From Oscillatoria sp. SIO1A7 (lineage in GTDB: Bacteria > Cyanobacteriota > Cyanobacteriia > Cyanobacteriales > Laspinemataceae): a DNA stretch of 64,000 bases. The translations under genes were made by a program, and so were the position numbers. Where the stretch lies: the NCBI GenBank assembly GCA_010672965.1, contig JAAHFN010000002.1, positions 1 through 64,000 of the forward strand, read 5' to 3'. The notes below the pieces were generated by a model. That model worked only from the letters and a program-made list of their open reading frames with translations. It did no database searches and had not been told where the DNA came from. This document shows positions 1-9,324 of the stretch, one piece after another. Every line of letters starts with the position of its first letter. Position 1 is the first letter of the stretch.

Positions 1-53
1 CTCGCCTGTCGAAGCCTGTCCGTTGCGGCTCAGAACAGGCTTCGACAGGCGAG
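1..53. repeat. 19-bp perfect inverted repeat
   Basis: Arms at 1-19 and 35-53 are exact reverse complements around a 15-nt loop. The left arm begins at the window edge, so the element may extend further. No gene is visible close enough to call it a terminator; it resembles the small palindromic elements found elsewhere in the window. Confidence 0.7.
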
Positions 54-107
54 CGCCCGAACGGCGAATAAAGGTTATTATTGCGTGCAGCTTCATAAAG
101 AATTGGT

Positions 108-317
108 CTAAGCAAACATCAAGCGCCCTTTCGGTTCGGGAATTGGACGACCGAGTTCCCGAGCCGTCTCTATCCACTCTTCCATAATAGTTTCTACATT
201 TTCAATTGCTTACCGATATGTCGCACCATCGGCAGCACAGCCGGGTAATTCTGGGACTTCGGCAATAAATGCCCTATCTCGTTCGCTCCAATAGAGGATA
301 ATTTCATAGTGCAGTAT
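108..317 (-). pseudogene. HicB-like antitoxin, decayed
   Basis: The minus strand reads HYEIILYWSERDRAFIAEV then PELPGCAADGATYR, a stop, and AIENVETIMEEWIETARELG to RPIPEPKGRLMFA. This is the pattern of the short HicB-type (UPF0150) antitoxins common in cyanobacteria. There is an in-frame TAA at 210-212 where a Gln codon (CAA) would be expected. No ATG lies at the expected N-terminus; the codons there are ATA and CTG (312-317). No HicA toxin partner is visible on either side. The two lesions suggest an inactivated gene, though a sequencing error cannot be excluded. Confidence 0.6.
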
Positions 318-350
318 CTTTATCTCCTAGATGCTCTAGTGGGGAAAGTT

Positions 351-429
351 CTGAGTTTTAAGTTTTAAGTTTTAAGTTTTCAATCGCTAACTCAAAACTC
401 AAAACTCAAAACTCAAAACTCAAAACTCA
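351..429. repeat. heptamer tandem repeats (TTTTAAG / AAACTCA)
   Basis: About four TTTTAAG-type heptamers are followed, after a short spacer, by about six CTCAAAA heptamers. The two halves are partly complementary, so a transcript could fold into a long imperfect hairpin. This is the short tandemly repeated repetitive (STRR) DNA typical of filamentous cyanobacteria. Confidence 0.8.
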
Positions 430-457
430 TTCAATGCCCAATGCCCACTTCCTTTGT

Positions 458-883
458 CTATCTGTCGTGAACCAAGTCTTGCTGTAGCAAAACGCTGCCC
501 TCATAAATGCTCAGAGTCGAGCTGTTGACGACATAAGAGTATTCTCCATTCTCAGCTACATAGCCGCTGCCCTCTTCATAGTAAGCGCGGAGAGTGATGC
601 CGCTACGCTCCCCGCCCCTTTCAATACCGTGATAGTAGAGCCGTCCTCCCTTCTCGCAAATCAGCACTTGAAAGTTGTCGGTCTCGAAAAATTCCACTAG
701 CGCCGATCCTTCTGGCAAACAAACAAATTGGGCGAGGAGTACCGGCGTCTCGTTGGCTTGAATGGCGGTCTGCTCCCGAACCTCGCTCGTTTCTACAGCA
801 TTTGCCGGGAGAGTTCCCTGGATTCCTAGAGCGACAGTCGCCGCTGCGATCGCGGCCATTGATAGTTTGGCAATTGCAGTCAT
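458..883 (-). CDS. small exported protein, unknown function
   Basis: I place the start at the ATG ending at 883 because AGGAGG lies about 8 nt upstream; an in-frame start ten codons further up has no such site. The 141-residue product begins MTAIAKLSMAAIAAATVALG and has an Ala-rich hydrophobic stretch and a plausible signal-peptidase site near ANA-VE. The mature part (about 110 residues) has two cysteines and several short beta-like stretches. I do not recognise the family. The gene stands alone, with the 150-bp dispersed repeat directly upstream. Confidence 0.65.
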   Translation of the reverse strand: MTAIAKLSMAAIAAATVALGIQGTLPANAVETSEVREQTAIQANETPVLLAQFVCLPEGSALVEFFETDNFQVLICEKGGRLYYHGIERGGERSGITLRAYYEEGSGYVAENGEYSYVVNSSTLSIYEGSVLLQQDLVHDR

Positions 884-904
884 AACAGCCTTCCTCCTAT
901 TAAA

Positions 905-1060
905 AGTTTGCATATATATACATGCTTTGGGAGAAAGCTGGAAAAGTTATGCGCTTTTTTCTCCAAATTGGCCAAAAAATTTTTCTCGACCGAGCAGTCT
1001 CGGGATGCGGGGCAATCGATCGCGACTTGGAGAGCCGCCGCCTTGCCAGGGCATATTACA
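905..1060. repeat. 150-bp dispersed repeat, copy 1
   Basis: The core runs from TATATATACATGCTTTGGG through GAAAAGTTATGCGC and CCAAATTGGCCAAAAAATTT to GAGAGCCGCCGCCTTGCC. Closely similar copies lie at 1300-1480 (degenerate), 6345-6463 and 11225-11455. Copies 1, 3 and 4 sit upstream of minus-strand genes. No terminal inverted repeat is obvious. Confidence 0.75.
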
Positions 1061-1299
1061 GACCCGGACCCCTGCTGCCATCGCAACCATTACCGCTATA
1101 GGGCGGTAATGGTTGCGATGGATAATCCCAGAAAGAAAGTCTGATATTTCATGCTAGTTTTCCTTTGTTATATAGCACTACGGACTAAGGTTGGGACAGT
1201 TACAAAATACCAATCGCCTAAACTGGCAAGATTTTGACTGAAGGCTGAAAGCTGAAGGCCGTTCGCGCAGCGTCTCCGAAGGAGAATCGGCTTACTGCT

Positions 1300-1480
1300 A
1301 TATAGTTTCATGGTTTCTGCGATTTGCTATAGATTGCAGGTTTTCGCCCGAGGGCAGGGTAGCTGTTTTGCTTGCTTCTCCGGCGATCGAACTCCTATAT
1401 ATATATGCGTATTCGCAGAAGTCTTGAAAAGTTGTGCCCCCTTTTCGCAAAATTGGAAAAACCTTATCGACCGGGCTGGG
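1300..1480. repeat. 150-bp dispersed repeat, copy 2 (degenerate)
   Basis: It shares with the copy at 11225-11455 both the CATGGTTTCTGCGATTTGC block, which overlaps the start codon of the FHA gene there, and the TATATATA / GAAAAGTTGTGC core. It is more diverged inside. It is followed by GGGGAGCCGGGG-type purine-rich DNA. The rest of 1061-1597 has no recognisable gene. Confidence 0.6.
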
Positions 1481-1597
1481 AAGGGGACAAGAGGAACGGG
1501 AGACAAGGGGCAAGGGAGCCGGGGAGCCGGGGCTATGGCATCCCCGCATAAACTGGCTTTGGTATTATGGCGTTATTCCCTTGGCTGACAAAACAGC

Positions 1598-3133
1598 TTA
1601 TTTCAGCCGTTCTTGGATAGCAGCGTGTTTTTCCACTCCTTCAAAAGAAAAGCGGTTGTAACCGTTACTCTCGATTAGCTCTTCAATATAGCCAACGCGA
1701 TCTTTGCTTGCGGGGTGAGTTGACAAGAAACCTGGGGGACTAGAATTTCCTTGGTTTTCTGCGAGAGTAACCATTAAATTCCGCAAGCCATCAGCGGCAT
1801 ATCCGGCAGTCGCCAAAACGCGAGTCCCCACTACATCAGCCTGACGTTCGTGAGTCCGACTGTATTTTAAATTGACTAGAGTAGAAATGATGCTGCCAAT
1901 GGGAAGTTTATTACCCAAAGCCCCATCTATGACTTGACCCAAGCTATTGTTCAGTTGGCTGCTCGCAAATTGCTCGAATCCGTGAGAGAGAACCGCATGG
2001 GCTATTTCGTGAGCGAGAAGACCTGCTAGTTCTGCTTCCGAATTAGTATTGAGAATGGCTCCAGTATTGATAAATACTTTACCTCCAGGCAGGACAAAGG
2101 CATTGATGGTATCGTCCCGAACGACGTTAAACTCGTATTCAAAGTCCCGACCCATCAGCTCTGCCAAGGCGAAGCCGATTTTGTTTACATATTCTAAGAC
2201 CTCTTCATCCTCGACCAGTTCTAGCTGTTGTTTGTATGAGTCGGACAGTTGTTTGCCCAAACCCGATTCGCCTTGCAACATCAAGGCTCCCAGACCAACC
2301 GCTTGGCCGACAGCCCGGGCTGTACTGCAGCCACCAAAGATGGCGCAACTTCCGGCACCAATTGCCGTTCCCAATATCCCCTTGCCAACCATCTGTTGCT
2401 TGACATATTTTTGGAAGTCACCAAGATTTTTGTCGGCAATCTCCATCATAGCCGGGGCTTCTGGGTGGTCGGAGTTGACTAGGGCAAATTGGCGGGCGGC
2501 GACGGAAGCTTCTAGATATTGTTTGCTTTCTTCGAGTGCTGTAACATGGGCTTTGACCACTTCCAGGGAGTCGGGAAATACACTGGCCGCTCGCTCCAAG
2601 GCTTGCAGCGCTTCTTCCGGGCGATCGTAATGCTGGTGAGCTTCGGCCAGAAGCACGTGGGCGGGCACGAATTCCGGGTGGTTCTCTACCAGCATATTCA
2701 GGGGGACAAAGATTCTGCTTTCTAGCTTCGGATCGCCGTTCCAACCCGCTTGAGCTTCGCGCCAGAATACTCGACCGGCAGGGGAGTCGAATTGCTCTAG
2801 GTCGTAAACGGGTTCTAGAGCTTTGCTGCTCTCCTGTTCGGGAAATGGTTCTTTGACTTGGCGATAAAGCTTTTCTGCTTCTGCTCGGTCTCCTTGAAGA
2901 TAGAGCAAGTCTGCTTCGGCGAGAGTTTCCAGGCGAGCGGCCAATTCGGGGTCTGCTGCGGTCTCGCCGTCTGGGTTTTCGGAATCAGTCGCTGTAGGGT
3001 CGGTTTCGCTGGCTACTTCTTGTCGATCGCCTAGGATATGGGCGATCGCTCTTTCCGACGAGAAGCCTACCTCCAGCAGGGGCAATAAAAGCAGACCTAA
3101 AACTAATGAGCTTAGTTTGTGCGTTTTTTTCAT
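1598..3133 (-). CDS. exported M48-family zinc metallopeptidase with TPR-like region
   Basis: The 511-residue product has an N-terminal signal peptide (SLVLGLLLLPLLEVGFSS). An acidic linker follows, then a helical TPR-like region (about residues 65-230), then an M48 peptidase domain. The zinc-binding motif HEIAH is at about residues 374-378. The third ligand is probably the Glu in RTHERQADVVG, which matches the ExxAD element of M48 enzymes. A Gly/Ala-rich segment near residue 260 (GTAIGAGSCAIFGGCS) could contact membrane. This layout matches BepA/YfgC-like periplasmic proteases that act in envelope quality control; the assignment to that role is inference. It is monocistronic, with amidase and hypothetical genes on the same strand. 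Confidence 0.88.
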   Translation of the reverse strand: MKKTHKLSSLVLGLLLLPLLEVGFSSERAIAHILGDRQEVASETDPTATDSENPDGETAADPELAARLETLAEADLLYLQGDRAEAEKLYRQVKEPFPEQESSKALEPVYDLEQFDSPAGRVFWREAQAGWNGDPKLESRIFVPLNMLVENHPEFVPAHVLLAEAHQHYDRPEEALQALERAASVFPDSLEVVKAHVTALEESKQYLEASVAARQFALVNSDHPEAPAMMEIADKNLGDFQKYVKQQMVGKGILGTAIGAGSCAIFGGCSTARAVGQAVGLGALMLQGESGLGKQLSDSYKQQLELVEDEEVLEYVNKIGFALAELMGRDFEYEFNVVRDDTINAFVLPGGKVFINTGAILNTNSEAELAGLLAHEIAHAVLSHGFEQFASSQLNNSLGQVIDGALGNKLPIGSIISTLVNLKYSRTHERQADVVGTRVLATAGYAADGLRNLMVTLAENQGNSSPPGFLSTHPASKDRVGYIEELIESNGYNRFSFEGVEKHAAIQERLK

Positions 3134-3246
3134 GGTTCTTTCGGCGAAACTACAAAATTTGAAAGTTAATGGTTTTGTCGGGCTGTTGCCTGCGATCGCA
3201 ATGCTTTCTCAAATTTTTGCTGCAATGTCATTTGGATATTTTTTGC

Positions 3247-5229
3247 TCAATTGACTGGTTTAGGATCTTTAAGTTTTGTTATGCTACGCCAGTCTTCCAT
3301 GCGTTCCATCGTCAAAGTTCCGGGACACTGTCTGTCCTGATTTAACTCCCTGTGTCCTCCTAAATATTCAATATCATATTTTGATTTTAGATGTTCAATC
3401 AATAGCAATAGTGAATTTTCCATTTCTGATGTTATAGAGTCATCTTCTATTTCAAAATCACCAATTCTTTCATCTAGATCTGCTAACAACACGATTCCTA
3501 TTTTTCCCGTATTCCCTTGAGCGACATGAGATCCCTTTATCTTAATGTCACGTCCTTCATAAATTCTTCCCACCATATCAATACCAAAATGGTAGCCAAT
3601 GTCAGCTCTGTTCGTTTCTTTCATATGATAGTTTTGAACTATCTGCATTTCTTGACCAACAATACAAATATCCCTTCTTTCCAGAAGATTGTCTCCTGCA
3701 TGATGAACAACAATAGTGTCTAAAACGCTTTTCAACGGTTCAGTGTAAGCTTCATAAGAGCGATTTGGATCGTCTTTAATTGGTTTTCTTGCCTGCCATT
3801 CTTCTCTAGATATAATATTGATTTGAGTTTCATTGGCTACGATCGCTTCATTGTTCAGAGAAAGTTCGGCATAATTGTCATGGCACTGCGCGATCGCAGT
3901 TCCAGAGCAAGAAACAACATACCACCATTCAGTATCGGGGTTCGTATTTCCCGTCAACTTCACTCCTACATATTCGGCAGTATCGGGTAAAGTAAATGCT
4001 CTCCTATGCCGACTGGATTTAGGCCCGTCAGAAAAAAGCTGATTGCCATCGTAATACAGCTCTATAGTATCGGGAATCTCAAAAAACTCGTATTCAAGAG
4101 TCACCTGTCGATCTATGCCAGCGGGAACTTGGAATAGATCCGTCCTGATTTCGCTGCCTCCGCTCACGCGCTTCTCATCGCATTGCACCGGCGCTTCGCA
4201 AGTCACCTCTTGTAGCGACTCTCTGGAATTGGCATTATTTTTCAAGGCTCCAGAGGCAAAGGACAAAGCCAAACCAACAATTCTTGTTTTTTCAGTTTTG
4301 CTAGCTGCCAGTCGATTCCCCTGGGTGGCCATAGTCCCGGCTAAATTGCCCAGAAGCGAGCCGACAGTATTGCTACAGTTTGGCGAAGAAGCCAAGGTTG
4401 CCGCCGAATCACTTGTCTGCCATTCTTGTTGGCGAACCTGTTGGCCAGCCGACTTGGGACTGGCTGCCAAACTGCCATCTGTGCCGATCGCTTGCGAGAA
4501 TTCGATAGTTTCTAGGGGTTGGCCGTCGGGAGATTGGATGACCGCTCGACCTTGGCGGAACTCGCCCCGAGTGCCATCTGCCAGAATAACCTCTGAAAGC
4601 TGGTTATTCTGGAAATCGAGTTTAAATTCACTGAGGCTCTGAAGTTCGGTTGTCTCTATAACCTGGCGGGCTGTCCCTGTCAAGTTGCTGGAATCTATAG
4701 CTCCTATATCCTTGAACTCAGCTTCATAAATTTGAAACCGGGCTCCAGGGAGATTTACCGTGTATTTTTGTTCCTTTCCCGTTGAGGGCGACACCATCAC
4801 AATTTCCCTTTTCCCCGAACTGAAGGGCATTTGGCTGCTAACTCGGAAATCCGTCGGCAAAGTCTGTTGAAGATTCAAGTTTACTTGCGGTTTTCGGATG
4901 CGGGGAATATCCCCAATTGTTGGCTGTTCTGCTGGCGGCGCGTCTGGTAATGGATTCTCCGGCAACCAAGCAGGAGTTGAAGTTAGAGCCTCGTTTCTTC
5001 TATTGGTGCTATTTGCATCCCCATTGGCGGCAACAACTGTTGTCAGGTTCCTGCTAGCTGGAGGCATGGCGGCATTAGCCCGATCGTCGCTGAAATTGGC
5101 AGAGCAAACCAATGAGTTGAAGCCAAGTAGGCCGCATAAAGAGAGCGAGAGCGATTTTTTCAAAGTCGCTCCCCCCGTCACAGCTATAAAACTTATTAAG
5201 GCGATCGCCCATAACCGAAAACGACGCAT
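3247..5229 (-). CDS. exported N-acetylmuramoyl-L-alanine amidase (PGRP/amidase_2 type)
   Basis: The product is 660 residues. The N-terminus is hydrophobic (MRRFRLWAIALISFIAVTGG) with a second hydrophobic stretch near residue 30, so it is exported or membrane-anchored. The middle (about 100-450) is an unrecognised beta-rich region. The C-terminal 190 residues are an amidase_2/PGRP domain. First zinc His lies in TIVVHHAGDN, the catalytic Tyr region is IGYHFGIDM, the second zinc His is in YLGGHREL and the Cys/Asp-type ligand region is QCPGT. This domain cleaves the stem peptide from MurNAc in peptidoglycan. It is probably a cell-wall remodelling enzyme; the long N-terminal region is unusual for the family. 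Confidence 0.85.
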   Translation of the reverse strand: MRRFRLWAIALISFIAVTGGATLKKSLSLSLCGLLGFNSLVCSANFSDDRANAAMPPASRNLTTVVAANGDANSTNRRNEALTSTPAWLPENPLPDAPPAEQPTIGDIPRIRKPQVNLNLQQTLPTDFRVSSQMPFSSGKREIVMVSPSTGKEQKYTVNLPGARFQIYEAEFKDIGAIDSSNLTGTARQVIETTELQSLSEFKLDFQNNQLSEVILADGTRGEFRQGRAVIQSPDGQPLETIEFSQAIGTDGSLAASPKSAGQQVRQQEWQTSDSAATLASSPNCSNTVGSLLGNLAGTMATQGNRLAASKTEKTRIVGLALSFASGALKNNANSRESLQEVTCEAPVQCDEKRVSGGSEIRTDLFQVPAGIDRQVTLEYEFFEIPDTIELYYDGNQLFSDGPKSSRHRRAFTLPDTAEYVGVKLTGNTNPDTEWWYVVSCSGTAIAQCHDNYAELSLNNEAIVANETQINIISREEWQARKPIKDDPNRSYEAYTEPLKSVLDTIVVHHAGDNLLERRDICIVGQEMQIVQNYHMKETNRADIGYHFGIDMVGRIYEGRDIKIKGSHVAQGNTGKIGIVLLADLDERIGDFEIEDDSITSEMENSLLLLIEHLKSKYDIEYLGGHRELNQDRQCPGTLTMERMEDWRSITKLKDPKPVN

Positions 5230-5265
5230 AATTTACCTCGCCAACCAGTCACTATCTTTTTGACT

Positions 5266-5404
5266 TATAGCGGTTCTCAAATTGATGTGAGATACCTGGG
5301 CGAAGCATCCCAATACTAAAACTCTCGTTCTACACCCCAGACAGTCTCGGGGATGCTATCGCCCCTACCAGATCGTTCATTACACTTATTTGAGAAAAGC
5401 TATA
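5266..5404. mobile_element. TA-flanked MITE, family A
   Basis: It begins TATAGCGGTTCTCAAATTGA and ends ATTTGAGAAAAGCTATA, giving terminal inverted repeats of about 18 bp with mismatches. Inside is an inverted pair, GGCGAAGCATCCC and GGGATGCTATCGCCC. At least eight copies occur in the window. It fills the spacer between the amidase gene and the next minus-strand gene. Confidence 0.85.
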
Positions 5405-5444
5405 TGCGGCCCTGTACTTACAGTCTCAAGGCCGCGACATCCCG

Positions 5445-6182
5445 CTACCGACGCGGAAACACTTGTTTTTTGACTACTGTTAGTTCGGAAACTACCGTAC
5501 CGTAGGACTGGGGCTTGCCAGCAGAGTTGACATACTGCTGAGAGACTTCCCGAGTAGAGCCTCGCCGCAAGTCAACTACTTCCCATGAGGAACTTCCCCT
5601 GCCAAGGGTACATGAAAAAAGAATCTCCGAGGCAGAGACGAAACCTTTATAAACACCATAAAACGCATTACGACAGGGGGAAACTGATAAACGGCGGTAG
5701 CCATTTTGCGAATCCAAGACATTATAAATTGTCGCTCCCGCTCCACCATTTCCAGCCATGTCTCTTTCGATGACTATATATCTGCTGTCTGGGGAAAAAG
5801 AAATGGGATTGCTGATGACGTAAGCATCATTAGTTGGGTCTAGGCTAATGCGTCTTGTATTCGTACCGCTTTCAACAACCAGCTCTCTGACGGGAGTCTC
5901 TCTACCCATAAGCGGTTGGCAATAGGAGCCGCCTTGCCGATCGCCCCTGCGTCCCACCCTTCGGAGTGTCGCGTTATAGTAGGCCAAGCTATTGCCATCG
6001 GGCGACCTTAGTTGTTGCGAGCGATAGGTCACTTCTGTCGATCCTTGGCAGTTTCCCGCCTCCACTTGCTGGAATATCTCCTTGGCATCTTCTGCTCGCA
6101 TTGCACTGCCCCAGCCCAGGATTGCGCCACCGAGCAGAATTCCTAAAACTACCTTCAGTTTGGTTGACTCGATCGAAAACAT
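5445..6182 (-). CDS. exported hypothetical protein with beta-propeller-like repeats
   Basis: The product is 245 residues with a signal peptide (KVVLGILLGGAILGWGSAMRA). Cysteines occur at spaced positions. The phrase ISFSPDSRYIVIERD resembles the SPDGRYIA signature of WD40/TolB-like beta strands. The protein is too short for a full propeller, and I do not recognise its family. It is flanked by a family A MITE downstream and the 150-bp repeat upstream, so it is probably transcribed alone. Confidence 0.7.
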   Translation of the reverse strand: MFSIESTKLKVVLGILLGGAILGWGSAMRAEDAKEIFQQVEAGNCQGSTEVTYRSQQLRSPDGNSLAYYNATLRRVGRRGDRQGGSYCQPLMGRETPVRELVVESGTNTRRISLDPTNDAYVISNPISFSPDSRYIVIERDMAGNGGAGATIYNVLDSQNGYRRLSVSPCRNAFYGVYKGFVSASEILFSCTLGRGSSSWEVVDLRRGSTREVSQQYVNSAGKPQSYGTVVSELTVVKKQVFPRR

Positions 6183-6344
6183 TGCAGCACCCCTAGAATT
6201 ACCTTCGGTTTGGTTGATTTCACCTAAAACGCTTTTGGTTTTAGACTCGACCAGTTAGCCCCTTGCTGTCTGGGAGGCAGCCTTTGGCTCTCCGGCTGCC
6301 TCTCCGGCTGCCTCCCTGCATAGCTTGGCCCTCCGGCGACTTGA

Positions 6345-6463
6345 TATATACATATGCTTTAGGAGAAAGCTGGAAAAGTTATGCGCTTTTTTTCTCCAAA
6401 TTGGCAAAAAATTTTTCTGGGCAATCGATTGGAAGTTGGAGAGCCGCCACCTTGCCAGGGAGC
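6345..6463. repeat. 150-bp dispersed repeat, copy 3
   Basis: It shares the core TATATACATATGC, GGAGAAAGCTGGAAAAGTTA, TGCGCTTTTT and CAATCGATTGGAAGTTGGA with the copies at 905 and 11225. It lacks the roughly 25 bp after TTTTTCT that the others carry. It lies upstream of the minus-strand gene starting at 6182. Confidence 0.75.
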
Positions 6464-6517
6464 GAGCGGGGATTGCCAAGTTGCCCAATGCCCAATGCCC
6501 AATGCCCAATGCCCAAT

Positions 6518-6696
6518 TTTATCCTGAGCGGAGTCGAAGGGTTTATCCTGAGCGGAGTCGAAGGGTTTATCCTGAGCGGAGTCGAAGGGTTTATCCTGAG
6601 CGGAGTCGAAGGGTTTATCCTGAGCGGAGTCGAAGGGTTTATCCTGAGCGGAGTCGAAGGGTTTATCCTGAGCGGAGTCGAAGGGTTTATCCTGAG
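6518..6696. repeat. 24-bp tandem repeat, 7 full copies plus a partial
   Basis: The unit TTTATCCTGAGCGGAGTCGA plus AGGG repeats perfectly from 6518 to 6685, then a partial TTTATCCTGAG. All three forward frames stay open because 24 is divisible by 3, which produces spurious open frames. Heptamer (GCCCAAT) repeats precede it at 6481-6517. There are no spacers, so it is not a CRISPR array. Confidence 0.95.
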
Positions 6697-6756
6697 ATCT
6701 TCGTTGGGGCCCAATGCCCCATGCCCAATTCGCTATGCCCAATTCCCCATGCCCAC

Positions 6757-9324
6757 CTAGTTAGTCAGCTTTGGTACCACGCGGATACTGTAAGTCCCAG
6801 CAGCAGATGGACTATTGGGGATTACGCCAATGTAATGGATTCCGTCTAATCCCGCTTTGAACTCCACGCGGTTGTGAATGCCGTCAACTTCCGGCCTGCA
6901 TTGTCTTTTTAGCTCGGTTTTGGACGGGTCGGATACCACCAAACCAAGCCCATAATAGCTAGAACCAGAACAGATGCCAGACCCGCGACTCGTTGCCAAA
7001 CGGCTATCAAGCTCTAACAGCTCTACGACATAAACTTGCCCCGCTACCCCGTCAAAACGATACCAATCTCGGTCGGGAGCGTTGGTGCTGTAGCTGATAT
7101 TTCGTTCTTCAATACTGCTGGCCAAAACATTGTCTTTTCCCGGTTCGATGGGATAAGCATTGACAGCTTGATTATTTGGTTCGTGGGTTCGCGCATCCCG
7201 ATCGCGATCGTAATGCTTCGGTAGCAAGCGTATTTTGTAATTCCCAGAGAGAGAGGGCTGATTCGGTACGACCCCGACATAATAAGTTCCATCTAATCCA
7301 GCTTTAAACTGAACGCGGTGATGCACGTTGCCAGCACCGCTGGGTCTGCAGTCTCTGCTAAGTTCAGTGATAGACGGATCTGATACAACCAAGCCCAGCC
7401 CATAGTAACTACCTCCAGAACAGAAGCCAGACCCGCTACTGGTTCCCAAACGCTTATCAACGTCAAACAGTTCTATAACATAAGTCTCTCCCGCTGCCCC
7501 TTCAAAATGATACCAGTCTCGATCGGGAGCATTGGTGCTGTAGCTAATATTGCGTTCTTCGATGCTGCTGGCTAGCCCCAGTCCCGGTTCTATCTCGTAA
7601 GAATTTACAGCTCGATTGTTTGGTTCTTGAGTTTTCGGGTTCCAAGCTGCCTTAGACTCGTCGTGCCTCGGTAGCAAGCGGATGCTGTAATTGCCATAGA
7701 CAGATGAATTATTCGGGACTACGCCGATATAATAAGTCCCGTCTAGTCCGGTTTTGAACTGAAGCCGATGATGAACGTTGCCAGCGCCGTTGGGTTTGCA
7801 CTCTTTGACAATTTCAGTGGACGGGTCGGATACCACCAGACCCAGCCCATAATAGCTAGATCTAGAACAGAGACCAGACCCGCTACTGGTTCCCAAACGC
7901 TTATCAACGTCGAACAGTTCTACAACATAGGTTTGTCCGGCAACTGCATTAAGGCTGAACCAGTCTTGGTCTCCCTCGGAATTAATTTCAGCATTGAGCA
8001 TTGTCAGCTTTCCTGCTGTTTTACCGATCGCCGGAAGTTCTTTCGCATCAGCCACAGAGTTATTAGGTTCGACTTCCCCGAGTAATTCAACCGGAAGCGC
8101 AGCAGGCGTCAATGGTTCGGGTAAGGTAGGAATTGCCTCCGGCGTAGGAGTTGCCTCCGGTGTAGGAGTTCCCTCCGGCTTAGGAGTTACCTCCGGTGTA
8201 GGAGTTACCTCCGGCGTAGGAGTTACCTCCGGCTTAGGAGTTACCTCCGGTGTAGGAGTTACCTCCGGTGTAGGAATTGCCTCCGGTGTAGGAGTTTGCT
8301 CCGGTGTAGGAGTTTGCTCGGGGGCAGTAGTCGGCTTTACTGCTGAATCGTCTGATGAGTTGACAATCTTGATTAAAGAGCCGATCGCCAAGATTACGTC
8401 GATATCGAAGACGACCTTCATTCCCACGACTGGCACAGATCCAGCTAGCAGCAAAGCAGCGAGCCATCGAAGTATAAACGTCTTCGGGGACGAAGAAGAA
8501 GGTAAGATTGGCAGAGCTTTGAGCTTTTTTAGTGCAACCTTGGCGTTCGCGTATCTTTTTTTGCGATCCGGTTGCACCATTTTCTCCAGCCACTTGACAA
8601 ACTGGGGACTGAATTTCTTCCGAACGGGGCGCTTAATTGAGATGCGAAAACTGCTATCAACTAATTGGTGCATTTCAGAAGATTGTATGTCCGTCAGAAA
8701 GCAAATTAGAGTTGCTCCCAGACTGTACAAGTCGGATGCTTCTGTGAGGGGGCGGTTCAAGATTTGCTCTGGAGGCATAAATCCTGGCGTTCCCGCCATG
8801 ACTGTACTGGTGGTGGCTAAGTCATTGCCCCCTATCTTGGCCAAGCCAAAATCAACTATATAGACCTGGAGCTTGCCATCTACGTCATCTACTAGGATAT
8901 GTTCTGGTTTAATGTCCCTGTGAATGACTGGCGGGTGAAGATCTTGCAGGTAGGCCAGGATTTCTAAAACAGAAGCTGCAATCTGCTTAATCCGATCGGC
9001 GCTAAAACTAAGACGGCTGGAAAGAGATTGGCCGTTTTTGTATTCCTGAACCAGACAAACACTGTTATCCGAGGTGAAGGCGTCTATATAGTGGGGAATG
9101 CCAGGATGGTTGAGAAGCTTGAGCATTTCCAGTTCGCTTTCGATTTCTTTGCTCCTGGACCAGTTGCTTTGGCCGGTGGCAAACTGAAACTGCTTGATGG
9201 CAACCAGTTCCGAGGTGCTGTTGTTCGTTGCCTTATACGTCACCCTGCCCCCGGGGTTGTACCCCAGTTGTTTTATGACTTCATAGCCGTATTCAGAAAA
9301 ATCTGGCAAGTCGCTTGCATTCAT
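6757..9324 (-). CDS. membrane Ser/Thr protein kinase with three PPC domains
   Basis: The product is 855 residues. The N-terminal kinase domain (about 12-275) has VAIK at about residue 43, the catalytic loop HRDIKPEHIL near 134-143, DFG near 158 and GFMPPEQ. A transmembrane segment (ILRWLAALLLAGSVPVVG) lies near 285-303. A (TPEVTP)n proline/threonine linker spans about 331-405. Three extracytoplasmic pre-peptidase C-terminal (PPC)-type repeats follow, each opening with EPNN and carrying DWF/DWY and YYGLGLVVSDPS. This is a receptor-like layout. One oddity: the catalytic-loop Asn that normally binds Mg is His (HRDIKPEH). Kinase activity therefore needs proof, although Lys, the HRD Asp and DFG are present. 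Confidence 0.88.
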   Translation of the reverse strand: MNASDLPDFSEYGYEVIKQLGYNPGGRVTYKATNNSTSELVAIKQFQFATGQSNWSRSKEIESELEMLKLLNHPGIPHYIDAFTSDNSVCLVQEYKNGQSLSSRLSFSADRIKQIAASVLEILAYLQDLHPPVIHRDIKPEHILVDDVDGKLQVYIVDFGLAKIGGNDLATTSTVMAGTPGFMPPEQILNRPLTEASDLYSLGATLICFLTDIQSSEMHQLVDSSFRISIKRPVRKKFSPQFVKWLEKMVQPDRKKRYANAKVALKKLKALPILPSSSSPKTFILRWLAALLLAGSVPVVGMKVVFDIDVILAIGSLIKIVNSSDDSAVKPTTAPEQTPTPEQTPTPEAIPTPEVTPTPEVTPKPEVTPTPEVTPTPEVTPKPEGTPTPEATPTPEAIPTLPEPLTPAALPVELLGEVEPNNSVADAKELPAIGKTAGKLTMLNAEINSEGDQDWFSLNAVAGQTYVVELFDVDKRLGTSSGSGLCSRSSYYGLGLVVSDPSTEIVKECKPNGAGNVHHRLQFKTGLDGTYYIGVVPNNSSVYGNYSIRLLPRHDESKAAWNPKTQEPNNRAVNSYEIEPGLGLASSIEERNISYSTNAPDRDWYHFEGAAGETYVIELFDVDKRLGTSSGSGFCSGGSYYGLGLVVSDPSITELSRDCRPSGAGNVHHRVQFKAGLDGTYYVGVVPNQPSLSGNYKIRLLPKHYDRDRDARTHEPNNQAVNAYPIEPGKDNVLASSIEERNISYSTNAPDRDWYRFDGVAGQVYVVELLELDSRLATSRGSGICSGSSYYGLGLVVSDPSKTELKRQCRPEVDGIHNRVEFKAGLDGIHYIGVIPNSPSAAGTYSIRVVPKLTN

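Noticed and set aside
6518-6696. CRISPR-like direct repeats
   Set aside because: The 24-bp units are contiguous with no spacers, and no cas gene is present.
6263-6849. Several long frames through the 24-bp repeat and heptamers
   Set aside because: Repeat periodicity keeps frames open on both strands; no ribosome-binding site and no protein-like composition.
7994-8863. A plus-strand frame rich in SGVGVTSGVGV
   Set aside because: It is antisense to the TPEVTP linker of the kinase gene.
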